Part shown: one piece after another, positions 13,159 to 17,685 of the stretch
Layout: every line of letters begins with the position of its first letter
How positions within the stretch are numbered: the stretch's first letter is position 1
Assembly: GCA_030593645.1 (NCBI GenBank)
Contig: JAUVGT010000040.1
Span: forward strand, 1-17,685
Source of the DNA: Deltaproteobacteria bacterium
GTDB taxonomy: Bacteria; Desulfobacterota; Desulfobacteria; Desulfobacterales; JAUVGT01
Direction of reading: 5' to 3'
Length of the DNA: 17,685 bases
Translations under genes and position numbers: made by a program
The notes under the pieces: generated by a model
What the model was told of the DNA's origin: nothing
Seen by the model: the letters and a program-made list of their open reading frames with translations, nothing else
Databases searched by the model: none

Positions 13159-14106
13159 ATGAACGTCGAACATCGAACGTCCAACATCGAACGTCGAATA
13201 ATGATATCGCTCCGCTCAATCGAGTTTTATAATAAAACAATAAAAAGTATAGAGCGGCTATTTCTGTTTTTCTTCATTCAAAATTTCGTAAATAAGACAA
13301 AGCGAAGCGCCTTCCACATTCGACGTTGGACGTTCGATCCACCGCCGCCAAGGCTAAGGCGGACAAGTGTTCGATGTTGGACGTTAATTTTTTTAGTCCT
13401 GGCAGGCCTCATCGGCTGTTCAACCACCTCATCCCCTCCTTCGTCAAAGCCGGGGCAGCCCAAACCATACAAGATAAACGGTATCTGGTACCAGCCCAGG
13501 TCGAGCGCGGAAGGCTTCCGCCAGAGGGGCCTTGCGTCATGGTATGGAGAAAAGTTTCATGGCAGGAAAACAGCAAACGGTGAAAAATACGATATGTACG
13601 GCGTTTCCGCGGCTCACAAAACACTTCCATTTAATACTTACGTGAGGGTGCATAACCTTTCAAACGGGAAAAAACTGGATGTCAGAATCAATGACAGGGG
13701 CCCTTTTGTTCGGGGAAGGATTATTGATCTTTCATATACAGCAGCAAAAAAACTGGGCGTGGCGAAACCGGGAACCGCGAAAGTAGAGATTGTCGCTCTG
13801 GGTACGGTGATGCAAAAAAAGGAAAATGAAAAATCGAACCCCGGGAGCACTGCAGAGAACAGGATTGATTATACACGCGGGAACTTTACCTTCCAGGTCG
13901 GGGCGTTCCTTGACAGGGAGAACGCTGAAAAACTAAGACAAAAACTCGACAAAAAATATAAGAACGCCCATATTGTAGAACACAGCGAAGATGGCCAGGT
14001 CTTCTACAGGGTCAGAGTGGGGAAGTTCGCAACACTTGAGGACGTAAAAAATGGGGAAAGAACTTTGCTGGAGGATGGGTATGATCCGATAATTGTAGCT
14101 GAATAG
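13159..14106 (+). CDS. rlpA: RlpA-type septal lytic transglycosylase with repeat-derived N-terminus
   Basis: RlpA is an outer-membrane lipoprotein that cleaves denuded glycan strands at the division septum. The mature part is complete. The lipobox LIGC (Cys87 in the long frame) is followed by a Ser/Pro linker. The double-psi beta-barrel (about residues 123-220) carries Glu142, His153 and Asp179, with the same spacing as E120/H131/D157 of P. aeruginosa RlpA. A C-terminal SPOR domain (about 240-315) binds septal peptidoglycan. The N-terminal ~75 residues are translated from a repeat (13162-13385), and the hydrophobic core of the signal peptide begins just after it. No ATG, GTG or TTG lies between the repeat and the lipobox, so translation must begin inside or at the edge of the repeat (ATG 13159 or 13201; neither has a strong ribosome-binding site). 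Export of this form is uncertain. Confidence 0.85.
   Translation: MNVEHRTSNIERRIMISLRSIEFYNKTIKSIERLFLFFFIQNFVNKTKRSAFHIRRWTFDPPPPRLRRTSVRCWTLIFLVLAGLIGCSTTSSPPSSKPGQPKPYKINGIWYQPRSSAEGFRQRGLASWYGEKFHGRKTANGEKYDMYGVSAAHKTLPFNTYVRVHNLSNGKKLDVRINDRGPFVRGRIIDLSYTAAKKLGVAKPGTAKVEIVALGTVMQKKENEKSNPGSTAENRIDYTRGNFTFQVGAFLDRENAEKLRQKLDKKYKNAHIVEHSEDGQVFYRVRVGKFATLEDVKNGERTLLEDGYDPIIVAE
13162..13385. repeat. AACGTCGAACATCGAAC-type inverted repeat element
   Basis: The left end AACGTCGAACATCGAACGTC and its continuation (to about 13198) are inverted relative to the right end (GTTCGATGTTGGACGTT to 13385) and to a further copy at about 13319-13337 (ATTCGACGTTGGACGTTCG). A small stem CCGCC/GGCGG (13343-13362) lies in the right part. 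The element sits between lon and the coding core of rlpA and is open in the rlpA frame. The translated start (NVEHRTSNIE) is a signature I recall from spurious N-termini in other genomes; this is memory, not a search. No target-site duplication is evident. Confidence 0.75.
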
Positions 14107-14117
14107 GGATAGAACTT

Positions 14118-14165
14118 TCACAGAGGCATCCGCCATAGACTTGGCTATGGCGGATGCCTCTGTGA
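14118..14165. terminator. Perfect 21-bp stem hairpin after rlpA
   Basis: TCACAGAGGCATCCGCCATA plus G (14118-14138) pairs perfectly with 14145-14165, with a 6-nt loop ACTTGG. The stem starts 11 nt after the rlpA stop. It lacks an immediate T-run (GAGATATAATC follows), so it is either a bidirectional or protein-assisted terminator or a hairpin repeat element. TCTGTGAGA at its 3' foot recurs at 14215-14223, just before the next gene. Confidence 0.6.
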
Positions 14166-14233
14166 GAGATATAATCTTTTGGGTTTGTTCTTTTTAAGAT
14201 CACCTTCTGTCAGATCTGTGAGAAAATATAACA

Positions 14234-14800
14234 ATGACAACAAAACAGCACCATAAAACAGTCTTCCTGGACCGGGACGGTGTTATAAACCGTGATTCAC
14301 CGGATTATATTAAATCCTGGGAAGAATTTAATTTTCTTCCTGGAAGTCTTGACGCTCTAAAAGAATTTCATGAGAATGGATACAGGGTAGTTTTAATCAC
14401 AAACCAGTCAGCCGTGGGTAGGGGAATGATTACACCTGGCGGTTTAAATCATATACATCAGATGATGAAGGATGAGATTGCTTCTCATGGAGGGCTGGTC
14501 AGTGATATATTCTTCTGCCCCCATGTGCCGGCTGAAGGATGTGCCTGCCGTAAACCGGAGCCCGGGATGATACTTCAGGCGCGGAAAAAATATCATATTG
14601 ATCTTCTACAGGCCGTTATGGTAGGCGACAGCGCTAAGGACATTGAGTGCGCCAAAAATGCCGGGTGCGGTCGGACTGTTCTTGTCAGAACCGGAAATGG
14701 GAAGCAAGCTGAGAAGCAGCTTTCTGACAGGGGAGTAAATCCTGATCATGTGGCAGAAGATCTTTTGGATGCCGCGCAATGGATCATGGGAAATCGATAA
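14234..14800 (+). CDS. gmhB: D,D-heptose 1,7-bisphosphate phosphatase-like HAD hydrolase
   Basis: HAD subfamily IIIA phosphatase. GmhB removes the 7-phosphate of D-glycero-D-manno-heptose 1,7-bisphosphate in ADP-heptose synthesis for LPS inner core. The nucleophile and acid are Asp13 and Asp15 (FLDRDGVIN). The Thr/Ser motif is in LITNQSAVGRG, the lysine is Lys107, and the metal aspartate is Asp132 (VGDSAKDIECA). A zinc loop is formed by Cys95, His97, Cys103 and Cys105. The His-to-Cys gap is 5 residues, shorter than in E. coli GmhB and equal to that of the HisB N-terminal histidinol phosphatase, so a histidinol-phosphate role is an alternative. The length of 188 residues fits a stand-alone enzyme. 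The ribosome-binding site is weak, and a 21-bp hairpin separates it from rlpA. Confidence 0.8.
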   Translation: MTTKQHHKTVFLDRDGVINRDSPDYIKSWEEFNFLPGSLDALKEFHENGYRVVLITNQSAVGRGMITPGGLNHIHQMMKDEIASHGGLVSDIFFCPHVPAEGCACRKPEPGMILQARKKYHIDLLQAVMVGDSAKDIECAKNAGCGRTVLVRTGNGKQAEKQLSDRGVNPDHVAEDLLDAAQWIMGNR

Positions 14801-14923
14801 ATAGTTGAGGGGTCGGGGGAGTTTTTGTTATTAAACCGCTCCATGATTAATGTGTGATGAAATCGTACAAACTCGTGGTTAAGAATTCGTGATTATTCCC
14901 TATTCATATGCTATACATGATTC
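14801..14923. other. Short intergenic with degenerate ATTCRTGATT units
   Basis: Between gmhB and recD2 several near-copies of ATTCGTGATT/ATTCATGACT occur (14884-14930); the recD2 start codon lies in the last one. No clear Shine-Dalgarno sequence precedes that ATG and no strong promoter is seen. Confidence 0.35.
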
Positions 14924-17098
14924 ATGACTGATCAATCAACCACCCATCTTGAAGGCCATCTGGAAAAAATCACATTTCATAATGCAGAAAACAGTTATAC
15001 CATCGCGCGGTTCAGAGTTGAAAAAACTAAAACTGTGGTAACAATCATCGGATATCTTCCAAGCCCAAACATGGGTGAAGCCATGAAGATAAATGGCACC
15101 TGGGAAACACATCCGCGGTTTGGGCAGCAGTTTAAAGTATCATCTTTTGAAATTGTTCTTCCCGCCGGAGTGGAAGGGATTCGAAAATATCTTAAATCCG
15201 GTTTCATCAAAGGTGTGGGCCCGAAAACAGTGGCCAGAATTATTGATCATTTTGGTGAGAGAACGCTTGAAATCATAGAAGAAGACTCCTCTCGGCTAAC
15301 AGAGGTAAAGGGAATCGGGGATGAGACAGCGGCCAGAGTGGGTCAGGCCTGGACGGACCATCACGCGGTCAGGAACCTCATGCAATTTCTGCAGGAAAAT
15401 AATGTCAAATCTTCATACAGCGCGCGAATATTCAGGGAATATGGCGCGGAGTCACTGGATATCCTTCGCAACAATCCGTTTCGAATCGCAAATGATATTC
15501 CGGGAATCGGTTTTATTATTGCGGATGCAATCATACAGAATTCTGACATTCCCTACGATGATTCCGATAGGGCCCAGGCTTGTATCATGCACCTGGTGCG
15601 CCGTTATGCAAATGACGGAAATGTTTTTATGTTCCTGGAACAACTGATTACCGAATGTGAAGAGACATTTCAAATAAATCGTGAGATTATAGAGGACGCG
15701 GTCAACCTGCTGAAAGATTCCAAAGATCTTAAAATCGAACCAGATGAGGATAACCAGGACCAAAGCCGGGCATATTTAAATCAGCTTTACGAAGCGGAAA
15801 CAGGAACTGCAAACAGGATCAAAGCGCTTTTATCACTTCCGATTGCCGGGACCGGGTTTAACGCTGAACGGATTACAAATGAGGTATTAAAAAAACTGGC
15901 AATTAAATTATCACCGGAACAGCTTGAAGCCCTGGAACGAATACTTGACCATAGGATCGCAATCATTACAGGCGGTCCGGGTACAGGAAAGACAACTTTG
16001 GTCAGATCCATTTCCACAATATTCGAGGCTCTTGGAGAACAGGTATGCCTTGCGGCGCCAACCGGCCGCGCCGCAAGACGTTTGTCTGAAGTAACCGGGA
16101 AAAGCGCTTCCACAATACATAAACTCCTTGGTTTTAATCCGATGGAAGGGGCTTTTGAACGGGATCTGGATAACCCGATTGAAGCGGATGTGCTGATTAT
16201 TGATGAAGTCTCCATGGTGGATATCCAGCTGATGAATGATCTGCTGAAAGCGGTTCACCTGGAATCGAGACTGGTTTTTGTGGGGGATGTTTTTCAACTT
16301 CCTTCAGTCGGGCCGGGGAATGTTCTGAAGGATTTAATCAAATCAGAAAAAATTGCCACATTTGAGTTAAAAGAAATATTCCGGCAGGCCCAGGAAAGCC
16401 CAATCATTATCAATGCCCATAAAATCAGAGAGGGTAAGCCGCCCGAGATCGAACAGGGTGCGATCCCCGGCGACCTGACTGAATTTTATTTTATTGAACA
16501 GAGTCGGCCCGAGATCGTCGTCAAACAAATCGTGGAATTATGCAGCTGGAAGATTCCGGAAAAATTTTCACTCGATCCTGTCAATGAGATACAGGTGATG
16601 ACGCCGATGCATAGAGGCCTTGTGGGGACATTAAACCTTAACCAGGAGCTCCAGAAAGGTTTAAATCCAAGCCAGGTAAAAATTAGCGCCATGGGAAGTA
16701 CATTCCGGCTGAATGATAAGGTAATGCACTTAAAAAATAATTACCGGAAGGAAGTTTTTAACGGCGATATCGGGAAAATATTTGATATTGATGAAAAAGA
16801 TAAAACGCTTGCCGTGGAATATGACGGCAGGATTGTAACCTATGATTTTATTGAACTCGATGAATTATCCCTTGCTTATGCCATATCTGTACACAAATCC
16901 CAGGGATCTGAGTATCCGGCCGTCATTATACCTGTCATGACCCAGCATTACGCGCTTTTACAGAGGAACCTCTTATATACTGCCATAACCCGGGGTAAAA
17001 AATTGGTGATATTGATCGGAACCCAGAAAGCGCTTTCCATTGCGTTAAATAATGACAAACCGCGACAACGGTTATCCGGGCTGGCGAAAAGACTGTGA
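14924..17098 (+). CDS. recD2: RecD2-type SF1B 5'-3' DNA helicase
   Basis: This is a stand-alone RecD-like helicase used in DNA repair and replication-fork maintenance in organisms where it is not part of RecBCD. The 724 residues are of normal length. The N-terminal domain opens with LEGHLEKITFHNAENSYTIARFRV, typical of RecD2 and related TraA helicases. Helix-hairpin-helix repeats (GFIKGVGPKTVARII, LTEVKGIGDETAARV and DIPGIGFIIADAI) lie between about 90 and 205. The motor has Walker A GGPGTGKTT (350-358), Walker B/motif II DEVSMVD (Asp427-Glu428), motif V-like SVHKSQGSEYPAV and motif VI YTAITRGKK. The start is fixed by homology of the first residues; the ATG lacks an obvious ribosome-binding site. 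It converges with the DUF1178 gene 52 bp downstream. Confidence 0.95.
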   Translation: MTDQSTTHLEGHLEKITFHNAENSYTIARFRVEKTKTVVTIIGYLPSPNMGEAMKINGTWETHPRFGQQFKVSSFEIVLPAGVEGIRKYLKSGFIKGVGPKTVARIIDHFGERTLEIIEEDSSRLTEVKGIGDETAARVGQAWTDHHAVRNLMQFLQENNVKSSYSARIFREYGAESLDILRNNPFRIANDIPGIGFIIADAIIQNSDIPYDDSDRAQACIMHLVRRYANDGNVFMFLEQLITECEETFQINREIIEDAVNLLKDSKDLKIEPDEDNQDQSRAYLNQLYEAETGTANRIKALLSLPIAGTGFNAERITNEVLKKLAIKLSPEQLEALERILDHRIAIITGGPGTGKTTLVRSISTIFEALGEQVCLAAPTGRAARRLSEVTGKSASTIHKLLGFNPMEGAFERDLDNPIEADVLIIDEVSMVDIQLMNDLLKAVHLESRLVFVGDVFQLPSVGPGNVLKDLIKSEKIATFELKEIFRQAQESPIIINAHKIREGKPPEIEQGAIPGDLTEFYFIEQSRPEIVVKQIVELCSWKIPEKFSLDPVNEIQVMTPMHRGLVGTLNLNQELQKGLNPSQVKISAMGSTFRLNDKVMHLKNNYRKEVFNGDIGKIFDIDEKDKTLAVEYDGRIVTYDFIELDELSLAYAISVHKSQGSEYPAVIIPVMTQHYALLQRNLLYTAITRGKKLVILIGTQKALSIALNNDKPRQRLSGLAKRL

Positions 17099-17150
17099 GA
17101 AAACAGTGAATCGTTGTTTTTTCGTGGTTTCTAAAAAAACCGGCTCGAAC

Positions 17151-17570
17151 TCAGGAATCTGTTTCCGGTGGTATGGGTATGGGGAATTTGAAGAATTCAA
17201 CACCTTCTTCTTTTAAACTTTTTTCTTCTTCTTTTGTACTTATGCCCCTGATACTTCTGGGTTCAGTGGCACCATAGTGCATTTTCAAGGCTTCGTTTGC
17301 AAAATTACAGCCCACATCATCAAAATTTTTCTCCACAAAATTAATAATCTTTTTTCCGACTTGAGCATATTTTTTCAGGTGCCTATCGGTACCCGTTGGA
17401 ATTTCGGAAGTTTTTATACCAAACGTTGACGGAACCCTTGATACAGACGTATCATTGCAGACCGGACAGGAGACCAGTCCCTTTTTTTTCTGCTTCAGGT
17501 AAGCTTTTTCCTCTTCAAACCAGCCTTCAAAGCTGTGGCCGGCTATACATTGTAAATCGTATGCGATCAT
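17151..17570 (-). CDS. DUF1178 family zinc-ribbon-like protein
   Basis: The 139-residue product begins MIAYDLQCIAGHSFEGWF, the hallmark of DUF1178, followed by GLVSCPVCNDTSVSRVP with a CxxC pair; with the early Cys/His this suggests a zinc site. The central part (KKYAQVGKKIINFVEKN, GCNFANEALKMHYG, RSIRGISTKEEEKSLKEEGVEF) matches the family's conserved middle and end. The biochemical role is unknown. The start chosen is the ATG at 17570. An in-frame TTG at 17612 would add 14 residues, but it overlaps the predicted -10 box and would lie upstream of the transcript start. GGAG stands 13 nt before the chosen ATG, longer than ideal. The gene is transcribed alone and converges with recD2. Confidence 0.88.
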   Translation of the reverse strand: MIAYDLQCIAGHSFEGWFEEEKAYLKQKKKGLVSCPVCNDTSVSRVPSTFGIKTSEIPTGTDRHLKKYAQVGKKIINFVEKNFDDVGCNFANEALKMHYGATEPRSIRGISTKEEEKSLKEEGVEFFKFPIPIPPETDS

Positions 17571-17611
17571 GTCTGTTTGATTTCTCCAAGAAGTGTATAA
17601 AATTATATACA

Positions 17612-17639
17612 ATTAAAATTAAATCACCATAAATGTCAA
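17612..17639 (-). promoter_or_regulatory. Promoter of the DUF1178 gene
   Basis: On the minus strand TTGACA (17634-17639) is followed after 16 bp by TTTAAT (17612-17617, 5 of 6 matches). Transcription would begin near 17604, about 35 nt ahead of the ATG at 17570. Confidence 0.6.
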
Positions 17640-17685
17640 CTTTTTTAAAGAAATTATTGACAGATTCATCTTTTTTGATGAAGTT

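Noticed and set aside
17571..17612. TTG start extending the DUF1178 protein by 14 residues
   Set aside because: It lies over the -10 box and upstream of the expected transcript start; the family starts at MIxYDL.
17656..17685. Plus-strand TTGACA and TTCATC/GATGAA hairpin at the right edge
   Set aside because: The window ends before a -10 box or gene could be seen, and the 6-bp stem is too small to support as a feature.

Overview
The window looks like a chromosomal segment of a Gram-negative bacterium. RlpA, a GmhB-like heptose phosphatase and class III ornithine aminotransferase all occur on it, GC content looks moderate, and short palindromic repeats are abundant. My best guess is a Desulfobacterota (deltaproteobacterial) relative. 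That guess rests on gene style and repeat load, not on a marker gene.

Layout. (1) 117-3234, + strand: a small AT-rich four-helix membrane protein (DUF4234-like), a CNNM/CorC-type DUF21-CBS membrane protein, and a tight two-gene unit coding for a zinc-ribbon protein and a membrane-anchored protein, both unrecognised. (2) 3235-4225: almost 1 kb without a gene, holding a ~178-bp near-palindrome, a CGCAAAG-type repeat and a 151-bp MITE with a target-site duplication. (3) 4226-6097: a large exported protein of unknown function, ending inside another repeat. (4) 6475-8847: a TrmB-family regulator followed by an ornithine aminotransferase-like gene, with a good promoter and an operator-like inverted repeat between them. 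(5) 8852-10055, - strand: a YbaK/EbsC deacylase and a cytoplasmic cyclophilin, now separated by a second MITE copy. (6) 10284-13138: a divergently transcribed hsp20-lon proteostasis pair. (7) 13159-17098: RlpA (lipoprotein with DPBB and SPOR domains) whose 5' end is built from a repeat, then a GmhB-like phosphatase and RecD2 helicase. (8) 17570-17151, - strand: a DUF1178 protein with its own promoter.

The genes themselves are mostly housekeeping: protein quality control, tRNA editing, envelope and septum biology, DNA repair. I see no defence island, CRISPR array, phage, integrase, rRNA or tRNA. The unusual content is the non-coding mobile repeat layer. At least six repeat or palindrome elements occur, and four of them begin at or within a stop codon. 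One MITE insertion can be reversed by eye: excising it restores a two-gene unit with a 2-nt gap. Another repeat has overwritten the start and signal-peptide n-region of rlpA.
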